A stretch of 64,000 nt of DNA from Glebionis coronaria (GCA_025667525.1 JANFOE010002256.1:186001-250000); one strand, 5' to 3'; positions 9,349 to 19,741 are shown, counted from the first letter of the stretch. Translations and numbers: made by a program. The notes: a model not told the origin generated them from the sequence alone.

Positions 9349-12300
9349 ATGTCTGATAACAAACCTTATTGGGTGATTAGAGCTGAAGATGAAACCCTTG
9401 ATCATGAAGCATTATATGGTAATATGATTGCCCTAATTAATTATACTTTAATTTAATTAATTTTTTTTTAAATCTTTAATTAATTGTTTTGATTGATTAT
9501 TCACAGCCGCGTATCCAGACATGTTTTCTATGATGATACATCATGGTGGAAGGTTTACTGAATTACCAAATAGGAACTACATTGAAGGGGAGGTAACGTT
9601 CGTTGATTTGATCGAAATCAGTAAGTGTAAGATGGATATTTTACACTCTGTTTTGTATGCTAGTTTAGGTTTTGAGGAAAAGCTGTTTTTTTGGTATAAT
9701 GTACCTTTGAAAAGTCTAGACATTGGAATAAGGGAATTAGCTAGTAATGATGATTTTACCCAACTGCTTACCTATGTGGGTAAACATAGGATGATGGAAA
9801 TTTATGTTGAGCATAAAGAATCTGTAATAAACCCAGCTTTGAATGATGATGAAAGTGAAAACTTGGATTATGAAGCAGATAAGGAAGATATAAGTGATGG
9901 TGAGTGTAGGAACTTAGGTGAGGGTGATGAATGTGATCAGGTTAACTTAGGTGAGGGTGATGAATGTGAGGATGATGAATGTGATCAGGTTGATATGGTA
10001 GATGATGAGCACATTGTTGATGAAGTGGATGTTCATATGGATGGGTTTAGGTTTGATGTTGCAGGAGACTTTATAGAACAACCAAATCATAAGATTAGCA
10101 TGAAAGAAACTAATTTAGAAGTTATTGATTTTGATTCTTTTGAGAGTGAATGTGAGGATCCTAATGAGAATTCTAGGAGAAAGGCACTTAGAAAACTTAG
10201 AAAAGAAGCTGCCAAATCTAATGTGACTACAAGTTTCTATGTTGGACAAGAATTTCCAAATAGAGAGGCTGGAAAAAATAAGGTGAAAATCCATTCTGTG
10301 GAGACTAGAAGGAATATTATGCTGACACTAAATGACAAAAACAGAACACAAGCTAAGTGTTTTGGTGTTGTTCCAAAGCCTGCTGAGAATGACAAAGACT
10401 AAGATAAGAAATAGGGATAGTTTATCACCTGTTAAGGATTTGAAAACAAAGGAGGGAAAACAGAATCTTGGGGTGGAAAATAGTAAGGGTAGTAATGTAA
10501 AATCATGTGACAAAGGAAAGGGCAAACTGGTAAATGAAGAAGTAAAAGTCAAGGTCAAACCAGAGTGTCCTTGGTATTTGTACATATCTAAAGATGTAAA
10601 AGGCAAGTGGGTGGTTAGGACTTTTAGGGAAGAACATAAGTGTTTGCAGTCAAGAAAAATCAAAGTTTGTACTTCTACTTTTCTGTCAAAACACATCCAA
10701 GATCTAGTAATGATGAATCCAGAAATACCAGCAAAATCTGTTCAAGAACAGATGCAGCAGAAGTTTCAATTGGGTGTTAGTCAATCAAAGGCTTTTAGGG
10801 CTAAGGCAAAAGCCAAAAAATTCATAAGAGGTGATGATACTGTACAGTATGAATTGTTAAGGGATTATGTACAAGAGCTACAAAGATGTAACCCAAACAC
10901 AACTGTTAAAATAGATGTGTATCCTGAAGGTAATCCCAACTCACCCACTAGAATGTTTAGGAGGATTTATGTGTGTTTGGGCAGCTTGAAAGAAGGTTTT
11001 AGGGCTTCTGGTAGAGAGTTACTTGGTTTGGATGGGGCTTTTATGAAGGGAAATTATGTTGGTCAATTGGTTACTGCTGTTGGTGTTGATGCAAATAATG
11101 GAATATACCCTGTGGCCTATGGTGTTGTGGAATCAGAGTCCTTATCTTCTTGGACATGGTTTTTAACTTGCCTTGGTGATGACTTGGAGTTATTCTCCAA
11201 TTCAAATTTCACATTTATCACTGATAGGAAAAAGGTAAACAAATTAACAATCAGTTTTCTATGTTAAGTAATTTATTAATTGTTATGATTTTAAGAATCT
11301 TTATTTATTTTTGTGTACAGGGACTCTTACCAGCTATAAACAAATTGTCCCCAGATGCAGAGCATAGATATTGTGTAAGACATATCTATACAAACATGAA
11401 TATGACTTGGAAAGGTAATGAGTACAAGCAAATGTTATGGGCTTGTGCAACAGCTTGCACTGTAGTGGAGTTCAAAAAGCATATGGAAACCTTAAAGAAA
11501 TTCAACAAAAGGGCATATGATTGGCTGAACAAGATCTCACCTGAGCATTGGAGCAGATCCCACTTTTCTGGTAAGTCTACTTTTCTGTCAATATATATCA
11601 GTTAGTTCATAATGTTGATAATTTTCCATTTTATAACAGGTAGGGCAAACTGTGATTTGTTGATAAACAATGTGTGTGAGGTTTTTAATAGGCAGTTATT
11701 GGATGCAAGGGACAGTCCCATAATTTCCTGTTTAGAGTATGTTAGGGAGTACTTAATGAAGAGGATAGTTATAGTACAAAATGTCATAGAAAAAGTGAGG
11801 GGATTTTGACACCAGCTGTTAGTAGTATATTTAGTGCAATTAAAGAAAAATATGCTGAATGTACTGTGGACTGGAATGGTGCAGACTTGTATCAAGTTAA
11901 GTGCAAGAGAACAGGGGAACAAGTTGTTGTTAACATTACAGAAAGAGTATGCAGTTGTAGGAAATGGGCAGTCTCAGGTATTCCTTGTAAACATGCAGTA
12001 GCTTGTATTCATGATATGATAGACCATGGTAATGATGTAGGGTTGCCAGAAGATTGGGTCCATAGGTCATATAAGCTAGAAACATGGAGGGAAGTGTATT
12101 CTTTTAAGGTGAATCCTGTTAATGGAAGGCAACAATGGGAGAAATTTGACTGTCCAACTACATTGTTGCCTCCAAAAACTGTTCCAAAAATAGGGAGGCC
12201 ACAAAAAAATAGGAAGAAAAGTGCAGGTGAGCTTGAAATGGTTAAGGATGGAAAGCTGTCTAGGAAAGGTAAGTTGGTAACTTGTTTAAAGTGTAGGGGT

Positions 12301-12573
12301 ACTGGTCACAACTCAAGAAGTTGTAAAGGTAATTCATCCTCCAACCAAGCAGAAACAAGTGCAGCTGGTGCCAAAAGGGGTAGAACTAGTCAACCACATG
12401 AAGATGCAGGCATGAAAAAGGCTAGAAAACCTAATGCAAGTCAAGGGACTCATTCAGCAAAGCATGCTAAGAGAGCTCAAGGATCTTCTAGCCAACCTGT
12501 AAGAGTTCAAGGATCTGCTGATGGTGCAACAATGAAAAGAATCAGGATTCCAAATCCAAAATACACTCAATGA
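9349..12573 (+). pseudogene. MuDR-type MULE transposase (four exons, two frameshifts)
   Basis: Catalyses cut-and-paste transposition of the element. Exons by splice signals and reading frame: 9349-9418, 9507-11234, 11321-11570 and 11640-12573 (introns GT..AG, 69-88 nt). Exon 2 begins with the PB1-like N-terminal domain typical of plant MULEs, then an acidic linker, then a MuDR DNA-binding region (CPWYLYISK, EEHKCLQSR). The MULE catalytic core shows LGLDGAFMKG, ITDRKKGLLPAI and a CxRHIYTN motif. A SWIM zinc finger (CSCRKWAVSGIPCKHAVA), a basic GRPQKNRKK patch and a CCHC knuckle (CLKCRGTGHNSRSC) close the protein. Breaks: a +1 shift near 10390-10402 and a one-base loss near 11803 in a T run. 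Each join restores an unmistakable transposase frame, so these are either recent lesions or base-calling errors. Confidence 0.88.
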
Positions 12574-12980
12574 TGGTTTAATAACTTATGTTTCTGTTTG
12601 TATTAAGTTTGAACTAGTACTCTTGTTTGACTTATGTTTATGTTTGTATTATGTTTGGACAAGTACTCTTGTTTGACTTATGTTTCTGTCAAACTTATGT
12701 TATCCCTAGTACTTATATTTACTTAAGTGTTTGAACACTTTATGTTGTAAGATAAGTATTATTTGTGTCAAACTTATGTTTCTGTTTGAATTATGTTTCT
12801 GTTTGTATTTGTGTCAAACTTAAGTGTTTGAACACTGTCAAACTTAAGTTTATGTTTGTATTATGTTTCTGTCAAACTGGGTATCCAGACATGTTATATC
12901 AACAAACAACAAGCAACAAACGATTCAATTAAAAACATGCTTCATTAATTCCATTCATAAACGTTCACAAGAAAAATCAA
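12574..12980. other. MULE spacer between convergent genes
   Basis: It lies between the transposase stop and the stop of the antisense GRF gene. It is made of imperfect repeats of TTATGTTTCTGTTTGTATTA and GTCAAACTTA phrases. No ORF. Confidence 0.6.
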
Positions 12981-13347
12981 TTACATGAACATAAACACAA
13001 CAAACAACAACCAGCTACAAATTATATAAATCATAAGTCTTCTGTTGGCATTTGTGACTGAGTTCACTAATTCTTGTAGTTCATTTCGTGACCTTAATAA
13101 CCCAGGAATGATCATTCTTGAACGAGCACACATGGGAGGATCATACCACAAGAAAAAACCACAACCATTAACCTACAATAATCAAGAATTAGATGTTGTA
13201 ATAATTGAAATAATACATTCATAGAATACTTATAATAATAAAACTTACAGATTGAGAGCAACTCCAAAACCTACGCCCTGGATTATTATCAGTCCAAGAG
13301 GTACGAACCACAGATCGCTGACCACAATGACAATTAACCATGTCCAT
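12981..13347 (-). CDS. GRF-type zinc-finger protein with C-terminal membrane segment (MULE passenger gene)
   Basis: Two exons on the minus strand: 13347-13249 (33 codons) and 13172-12981 (63 codons plus TAA), joined by a 76-nt intron with GT and AG ends (13248-13173). The 96-residue product starts MDMVNCHCGQRSVVRTS, then NPGRRFWSC and NGCGFFLWYDPP, the conserved GRF zinc-finger signature (a nucleic-acid-binding finger). IIPGLLRSRNELQELV follows as a short helical stretch, and the protein ends in a hydrophobic segment (MIYIICSWLLFVVFMFM), a layout I know from plant GRF-finger proteins. It is convergent with the transposase and wholly inside the TIRs, so it is either a second MULE gene or a captured host gene. 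Both splice sites and the frame are intact. Confidence 0.75.
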
Positions 13348-13534
13348 GTTATGATTAGGGTTTATGTTGCTCAAAGATCTGATTGAGAAAAAAATAGTAA
13401 AGCGTAAATGGAGGCTGTGATGACTTTAATTAGGGTTTATGTTTATAACACTTGATTTGGGGATGAACAAATGATAGCTGTGAATGGGTTTTGGGTTAGA
13501 TTATATAGAGGATGTGTGTTAGTAATGGTGCAAC

Positions 13535-13728
13535 GGTCAAAAATAGGAAAAGGACAAAATTAGCCCTGTAGCAACGAAACTTAACAGTCAACGCTTAACA
13601 ATCGTTATGGTCAAAGTAGCTAATTGAACACTTAATGGAAGACCAGGTAGGCCGCCTGCAATTTCGAAAGACCAGTTACTATATATGCAATCTGGACATA
13701 CCACAGGTATGAAAAGTGCATTTCACTC
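13535..13728 (-). repeat. MULE right TIR
   Basis: Inverted copy of 8972-9165. Confidence 0.9.
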
Positions 13729-13741
13729 CCGAGAAAGGTAT
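13729..13741 (-). pseudogene. U2: U2 snRNA 5' end cut off by the MULE
   Basis: The minus strand reads ATACCTTTCTCGG, the first 13 nt of U2, of which ten are the target-site duplication shared with 8962-8971. The complete U2 promoter sits immediately upstream, so transcription from here would run straight into the MULE right TIR. Confidence 0.88.
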
Positions 13742-13765
13742 GCTTTGTACATTCACATGCCTTTG

Positions 13766-13818
13766 TTTTTATACTCAACTCCTACATGTATGTTTACTTC
13801 CACCGACCGATGTGGGAT
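13766..13818 (-). promoter_or_regulatory. Promoter of the split U2 gene
   Basis: Minus-strand USE ATCCCACATCG (13808-13818), a 34-nt gap, TATAAAAA (13766-13773). The TATA-to-start sequence ACAAAGGCATGTGAATGTAC is shared with the intact U2 at 59.8 kb. Confidence 0.85.
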
Positions 13819-13928
13819 ACAGACTAACTTTTGTAAAACATATCTGCTTCTGCTTGACCTTTCTACATTCTTTGAACATGTGACTTCAACTATATTATTT
13901 TATGAAACTGCTTATGTAAAGCTTCTAC

Positions 13929-14558
13929 GACAAAGTGTCAAAGTCAAAACAACATTGCCTAGCAATAATCTAATACAGACTCACCAACGTACTCCGTACT
14001 AAGGAGGCAAATTAAGTGATGTCGTTTTTGGTAGCCAAAAAAATCATTCATCTGAAGACTTTATACAAGATCAGATGACTTACAAAGACAAGACTCCGCG
14101 ATCGTAGGTCAAACAAAACCCCTCTCGGAATTCTCGAGCCTTTTGAGAAAGTCACAGGTATCATGCAGACACTGTGTGATCCGGAACACTATAGTAGGAT
14201 TGATAACAATGGGTCCTCATTTGCACGTGGAAGATACCAAGTGGTGGTATATTATTATGCAAAAGGTTAATCGCACAGAATATTTGCAGAATTATGTAGA
14301 AGGGTATATGCATCAACAAAACACCCCCTTAATGACCTGGCCATCTTGGTCTTTTTCATGATGTGTTTTGATGAGATAAGACTATCTGCCAGTTATGATG
14401 ATGATCATTATGGTACATATGTAGTTTATGCAGCTGATGTCCTTGACATGCTAAAGGATCCTTGCACATAATGAAACTCTGATGCTGGATTTACATGTCC
14501 TTGACAAGTAGCTCTACCGCTTTGTTGGATTTACATGTCATGCAGCTGATTGTTAATG
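13929..14558 (+). repeat. Tandem duplication, copy 1
   Basis: Shares many blocks with 14773-15360 in the same order: GACAAAGTGTCAAAGTCA, AAAAAATCATTCATCTGAAG, GGTCAAACAAAACCCCTCTC, ATCATGCAGACACTGTGTGA and GCAGCTGATGTCCTTGACAT. No coding function is evident. Pieces recur inverted at 17685-17760 and 61417-61680. Confidence 0.7.
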
Positions 14559-14772
14559 TGGGTATAAATTATCCAAAATCAGACATCTTTTCAATATATT
14601 AGAAATTGTCAAAACCTAGCAAACATATTTTTTAAAAACAATATTGAGGATAATAAAGTGAATTAAAAAAAAACTTTGGAAGTTACATATGCTGCTAAAA
14701 TGGTGATTTCAAAAGGAAAAATAAAAGAGATTAGCGGGATCGAGTTGGTCGAGGACATTCAGGAACCTCAAG

Positions 14773-15360
14773 GACAAAGTGTCAAAGTCAGAACAACATT
14801 GCCTAGCATTCTAGAAATAATCTTATACAGACTCACCAAGGTACTCTGTACTAAGGAGGAAAATTAATTGATCTCATTTTAGGTAGCCAAAAAAATCATT
14901 CATCTGAAGAGTTTACAAAGGATCAGATGACTTACAAAGTCAAGACTCTGCGATTGTAGGTCAAACAAAACCCCTCTCGGAATTCTCGAGCTTTTTGAGA
15001 AAGTCATAGGTATCATGCAGACACTGTGTGATCCGAAACACTAAAGTAGGATTGATAACAATGGGTCCTCATTTGCACGTGGGACGATAACAATGGTATG
15101 TATATGCGTCAACAAAACGCCCCCTTAATGACCTGGCCTTCTTGGTCTTTTTCATGAAGTGTTTTGATAAAAAAAGACTATCTGCCAGTTATGGTACATA
15201 TGTAGTTTATGGCTTTATGCAGCTGATGTCCTTGACATGGTAAAGGATCCTTGCACATAATGAAACTCTGATCACAAGTAGCTCTACCTCTTTGTTGGAT
15301 TTACAGGTTGCTCTCAAAGATGTTGGATTTACATGTCATGCAGCTGATTGTTTCTGTGGG
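14773..15360 (+). repeat. Tandem duplication, copy 2
   Basis: Second copy of 13929-14558 with substitutions and small deletions. The preceding 14678-14770 matches 60108-60215 downstream of the intact U2. Confidence 0.7.
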
Positions 15361-15949
15361 TATAATTTATCCAATCTTCTCAATATATTAGAAATTGTCA
15401 AATTGCATACGCTAATACTGAACTCGTTGGTATAAACCTGTTTCTGCAGACACCTATCAGGCTATCACTAATCAAGTTGATTGAACTCTTTGATTAGAGA
15501 AATTAGTTGCCGCATTTAGCACCTATGTCACTTTGTTTACAGACTCAAAAGTTGCCTATTGGAGGAGGCCAACATGACAAATTTTTCCGGAAGATGATGG
15601 ACATTACTCCGTAGTATTGTTTTGTTGAACGATAAACTGACGTAATAGTTAATATTGTTACCTAGTGTGTTACGCCTTTTTTCAAGGCAGGATTTAACGC
15701 TCAAGGAGGAACACCTTAGATACAAAAACCTTTAGTTTTTCCAAAGGAAATTACTACGAAAAAGAACTTTGTTTTCTCGATAGCGAGTTGTTCAGCCACA
15801 TATTTTTCGAGTTTTCGAAACACAAAGTTAATTGCAGAGTTTCCAATATATCAAAAGTTTATACGTTTAATTGTAACTTTATTTGTTTAAACACTAAAAA
15901 ATAATGGTTAAAGCTATTATTCCTTTATAATATTAGTTCTAAGCAGGTA
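15361..15949. other. Intergenic, no gene recognised
   Basis: Between the tandem duplication and the U6 promoter. No supported ORF or RNA gene. Confidence 0.4.
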
Positions 15950-16014
15950 TCTCACATCGACCAGAACATAAACTTATCAATAGTTTATATACCGCCCCCT
16001 AAACGGCTACCATT
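15950..16014 (+). promoter_or_regulatory. U6 promoter (USE variant + TATA, Pol III spacing)
   Basis: ATCTCACATCG at about 15950-15960 has one mismatch to the USE. TATATACC follows after about 26 nt, and U6 starts about 28 nt further on. Confidence 0.65.
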
Positions 16015-16119
16015 GTCCCTTCGAGGACATCCGATAAAAATGGAACGATACAGAGAAGATTAGCATGGCCCCTGCGCAAGGATGACACGCACAAATCGAG
16101 AAATGGTCCAAATTTTTTT
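16015..16119 (+). ncRNA. U6: U6 snRNA gene, near full length
   Basis: U6 forms part of the spliceosome active site. It starts GTCCCTTCG, keeps the ACAGAGA box, the AGCATGGCCCC U4-pairing region and the 3' end GAAATGGTCCAAA, and ends in a seven-T Pol III terminator. Differences from the standard U6: TTCGAGGAC instead of TTCGGGGAC in the cap-signal stem, and AAAAATGG instead of AAAATTGG. A plausible promoter precedes it. It could be expressed, but the stem-loop change makes the copy at 17446 the stronger candidate. Confidence 0.85.
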
Positions 16120-16566
16120 GCCAATCGTTTTGGCCCTCCGCACAGATAGGGAAATGGTGGTGCTAACCGAAAAACAATTTTTTTTTTTTTTTTTGGTAAC
16201 CGTGATTTCCGACTCATTGGCCGACTAATCCACGGGGTTTGAGCCCACCGCCACACACGAAAAACAAAATTTCAAACACACTTTTTTTTAACTTGGTGAT
16301 ATAGAGCTCGGAACAGACGAGATAGCAATGATCAGTTGCATGTTACTAAACTAAAATAAAAGGAGTACGAAAGTGTTATACTGTTATACAGTAGCAACCT
16401 AATTTCATAACCTGGAATCTAACCTTTTGATTCTAAGACGACACTAAACCAAGAGAATCAAACCCTACACATGCAATGTTTACTGTAATGACAGGTTTTA
16501 GAACCAGCTCTGTAGAAGACGTACAAAACCGTGACACCTACCATGTACTTCGAGTATCTATTCCTC

Positions 16567-16568
16567 GA

Positions 16569-16600
<32 letters not shown>

Positions 16601-16630
16601 GGCCCCTGTGCAAGGATGACACGCACAAAT
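16567..16630 (+). pseudogene. U6: U6 snRNA internal fragment
   Basis: It holds U6 from GATAAAATTGGAACG through ACACGCACAAAT, including ACAGAGA. The first 18 or so nt, the 3' tail, the terminator and the promoter are absent. Confidence 0.8.
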
Positions 16631-16686
16631 GGTGAAACAGGCTCCGGACCAATGATAAGGATTTTGAAGTCGAAGAAAATGGTTGA

Positions 16687-16793
16687 GAAAAATTTGGACC
16701 ATTTCTTAATTTATGCGTGTAAAAAATTTATGCATAGGGCCATGATAATCTTCTCTGTATCGTTCCAATTTTATCGGATGTCCCCGAAGGGAC
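16687..16793 (-). pseudogene. U6: U6 snRNA with rearranged middle
   Basis: On the minus strand the 5' half is perfect (GTCCCTTCGGGGACATCC through AGAAGATTA). The segment after GGCCC is replaced by a stretch containing AAATTTTTTACACGCA before the 3' end GAAATGGTCCAAATTTTT resumes. The upstream 20 nt (GGCCAAGGTCAGCTAAACAT) match the promoter-proximal region of the gene at 17446, but TATA and USE are missing. The T-run inside the RNA would end Pol III transcription early. Confidence 0.8.
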
Positions 16794-16925
16794 GATGTTT
16801 AGCTGACCTTGGCCAATGCCTATTTTACTACTTCTTGCGTATTGAGAGTGTTTGTGATTGCTAATCAGAACTGCTTATCTGATTATATACTGTTGGAATA
16901 AGCTAGTTTATAAGCAGATAAGTGT

Positions 16926-16999
16926 AAAAAAATTTATGCGTATGGCCATGCTAATCTTCTCTGTATCGTTACAATTTTATCGGATGTCCCCGAAGGGAC
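16926..16999 (-). pseudogene. U6: U6 snRNA 5' half, same lesion as its neighbour
   Basis: Starts GTCCCTTCGGGGACATCC and runs to GCATGGCC, then jumps to an A/T tail with seven Ts, the same junction type as in 16687-16793. It carries the same truncated upstream stretch. The two are therefore duplicates of one already-damaged copy, or products of one event. Confidence 0.75.
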
Positions 17000-17379
17000 G
17001 ATGTTTAGCTGACCTTGGCCTACATAATAAGGGGTGTTTTGTTAACGCAATGCCAAACACTCCCTAATTATGCAAAAATCGGATATACTGGCTGGAGTAA
17101 CAAGTAAACTTGGTATCTTAAAGTTATGTTGTATCCGGTGTTTTATGGCTCTCACTAACATCCTCATTCATGAAATAGGCTGGTGTGATTTCAAGATCTA
17201 GTTTGATAGGTGCTACAATGGCCGGGTTTGGACGGGTATGACCCGGTTTGCCCGAATTTAATAATGAGCTTGAACCAAATGTGGCAATGTTTCCTAATAA
17301 AACATAAAACGTTTGAAGAATAATAATTTCAATTAATAACTATAATAGTGAATTATATTCAAAGTTTCTAGATGAGTTT

Positions 17380-17423
17380 GTCCCACATCGACCAAAAGAA
17401 GAAGTTGGAGCTAGTTTAAAAAG
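17380..17423 (+). promoter_or_regulatory. U6 promoter (USE + TATA, Pol III spacing)
   Basis: GTCCCACATCG (17380-17390), a 24-nt gap, TTTAAAAAG (17415-17423), then 22 nt to the U6 start. Confidence 0.88.
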
Positions 17424-17445
17424 AGGCCAAGGTCAGCTAAACATC

Positions 17446-17465
17446 GTCCCTTCGGGGACATCTGA

Positions 17466-17497
<32 letters not shown>

Positions 17498-17550
17498 GGC
17501 CCCTGCGCAAGGATGACACGCACAAATCGAGAAATGGTCCAAATTTTTTT
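17446..17550 (+). ncRNA. U6: U6 snRNA gene, intact
   Basis: Complete U6: GTCCCTTCGGGGACATC start, ACAGAGA box, AGCATGGCCCCTGCGCAAGG and ATGACACGCACAAATCGAG, then GAAATGGTCCAAA with a seven-T terminator. The only difference I notice from the usual plant U6 is CTGATAAAATTGG in place of CCGATAAAATTGG. USE and TATA are in register for Pol III. This is the best U6 candidate in the window. Confidence 0.92.
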
Positions 17551-17796
17551 GTCAACCATTTTTGCACTTTGAATAAGTTAAACCTAACGGTTCGTTTATA
17601 TAAAGATAGACTATGCTCGCAAGCCTAAACGCGCCTTGAAAATATATACGTATACATTTCATATACATCAAAACACATCATTAACTACTGGCAGATAGTC
17701 TTATCTCATCAAAACACATCATGAAAAAGACCAAGAAGGCCAGGTCATTAAGGGGCCGGGCGTTCTGTTGAAGCCTATATATGATATAAATTTTTT

Positions 17797-18458
17797 GGTT
17801 TATGAGGTTATTATGACTAAAGATGAAAAAGATTTTTATAAACTAGAAAATCAGTACAAACAAGTGAGCTTATGGAATATAAGCCAAAATCACATAAGCT
17901 CATATATGAACTTGAATAATATCATAGTATTGTTGAATAACATCGTAAACCTTTCCCTATTAACAATATTCTCACAACCTGTGAGACTCTGTAACATTCT
18001 TCTGTCGTGGTCAGCGGAATCGAGCAAAATTTCTGGTGTGGTGCAATTCCATGGTTCGAGTTCTGGTCTGCTGCAGATTTCCTTTCGCCAGTTCTAGTAT
18101 CCTGTCTGCAAGCAATTTGTAGTCAAATATTGTCAAGTTTAAAATATGTGCAGCTGTTTGGGATAGATTTTAGGTTCTGGTCATAGTAGGTACATATATG
18201 CTCTTGTTCTCTGTCCAATTCTATAACACGATCCCTTCAGTTATCTCCTTATGGATGGGTCATGTTGTATGATAAACAACTTACTGGGTTGTTTTAGCTT
18301 AATTAATGGGATTATGTGCTTATTGAGAATTTTGGTAAGTTTATAAGCTCATTTGTAATGGTTTAAAAGCACGAGGTTGATACGCTTTTAAGCCATTTGA
18401 ATGAGCTTATTGGTTTATCAGATTTTCAAACAAATTAGGAGCTTACATGATTTTGGCT
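17797..18458 (+). repeat. Segmental duplication, left copy
   Basis: Matches 61678-62379 in order and orientation (for example TGAACTTGAATAATATCATA, GTGAGACTCTGTAACATTCT and GAGGTTGATACGCTTTTAAG). It is noncoding and shows that the left and right snRNA blocks share ancestry. Confidence 0.75.
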
Positions 18459-18646
18459 CTCCAAGATATACAACAGCAACCTAATTTTGGCTCTCCAAGA
18501 TATATGAGCTTAGCAGATTTTCAAACAGATATTGAACGAAAAACTGACGTAATATTTAATATTGGTACCTTCAAAGTTAGTATCCTTTCTGTTTCTCTCC
18601 AAGATAAGTTGCTTGCTCATAGTTGCATTGGCTTTTATCACCAATG

Positions 18647-18690
18647 GAACAGTTGGATTCGGAGAAAAGTTAATATATGTGTGTGGAGGG
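18647..18690 (+). mobile_element. LINE 3'-region fragment, upstream part (split by the Athila element)
   Basis: Encodes a WIRRKVNICVWR peptide, the conserved start of the zf-RVT region at the C-terminus of plant L1-type LINE ORF2 proteins. The frame continues exactly at 32796 after removing the 14.1-kb Gypsy element and one copy of the GAGGG target site. Confidence 0.7.
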
Positions 18691-19732
18691 TAATAAGTGT
18701 GTAAACACTTATCCTTTTGCCACTAAAATCAAGTAAAAACAAGACCTAATCATGTGTTTTACATCTTAAATGTCGGAATTACGCGTGGTTTTGTGTTTTG
18801 TGTGATAAATAGGTACAAATGATCGAAAGAAGAGAAAACACGGGATTTCACGGTCAAATGTTGAAGAAAATGTCAAGAAAGAGTCAAGACAAAGATCAAA
18901 AGACAAAAATATGCCAAGTTCGCGAAAACCGTCAAGAATAAACACGAGAATGAAGAGAGAAATCTTAGAAGCCAAAACCGAGCTTGTTTTAGTGGATTTA
19001 ATATTTGTGGAGTTAAACGGGCTTGTGGGTCCCACATTCGGGTTAATGGGCTTAAAAGTCCATTTAAATGTTGCTTGATAAATGACTACAAGATCAAAAG
19101 CCCATTTGGCCAAATTCTACACGGATGAAGACATGAACCCATAATCTTTGGGCCAAGCCCAAGTAAATGCAAAAAGGAACGAATGAAAGTCTTTGCTTGA
19201 CCCGGTCTACCCTCCTCCCACGTGTACACCAAAAATAAATGTTTATTTACTCCACCATACTAAAACAAATAATTTACCCTACCCATTTTATTTGTGACGT
19301 TACAAACAAAGAAAAACCTTCTCTCACCCACTACTTCTTCCCTCTCAAACAAGCAGCCACCACCATTTTTACTATTACCCAAACCCTAGTAACAAAAAAA
19401 TTGGGGCTTTTGAGATAAAGGAGCGTGAAACACACGCAGTTTAATTAAACCCCAAGAAAATCGGAGCAGCACGATGGGGGAAACAGCTGCGTGGCATCCC
19501 AATCTCATCTCTGATTGGTCCTCACACATCACACCCCATCAATCATCCAATAAGATGAATCCACCTCATCACCAAACTAGCACAAACAAACACAATTATC
19601 AACATGCTGGCGATCCGCGTGATAAGGACTTCATATCCACCGTTTGATCAAGAATGAAGAAAGAGAGAACAAATCAAGGGCCAAGATCTCTCACCGTGCT
19701 CACGAAGGAAGCCTAGAAGGTTCGGGGGATCC

Positions 19733-19741
19733 CTATAAAAA
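19733..19741 (+). promoter_or_regulatory. TATA box of the 5' LTR
   Basis: CTATAAAAA in a GC-rich setting (GGGGGATCC upstream, CCCCC downstream), the probable start of the genomic RNA. The 3' LTR has the same box at 31028-31036. Confidence 0.6.

Larger units (their letters stand above)
8972..13728 (+). mobile_element. MULE transposon with transposase and GRF-finger gene, inserted in U2
   Basis: A 4.76-kb Mutator-like element with about 194-bp terminal inverted repeats (8972-9165 and 13535-13728; ends GAGTAAAATGCAC / GTGCATTTCACTC). The flanking direct repeat CCGAGAAAGG (8962-8971 and 13729-13738) fits a 9-bp MULE target duplication plus one ambiguous base. It carries a MuDR-type transposase on the plus strand and a two-exon GRF zinc-finger gene on the minus strand. 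The TIRs match closely, so it is fairly young, but the transposase has two apparent frameshifts. Confidence 0.92.

Noticed and set aside
16458..17067. Several ORFs around 16-17 kb with shared peptides
   Set aside because: They are translations of the U6 copies (the repeated peptides come from the repeated RNA gene).
19000..19100. USE-like CCCACATTCGG in the Gypsy LTR
   Set aside because: Differs from the USE core, is part of the LTR in both copies, and no TATA/snRNA follows at the expected distance.
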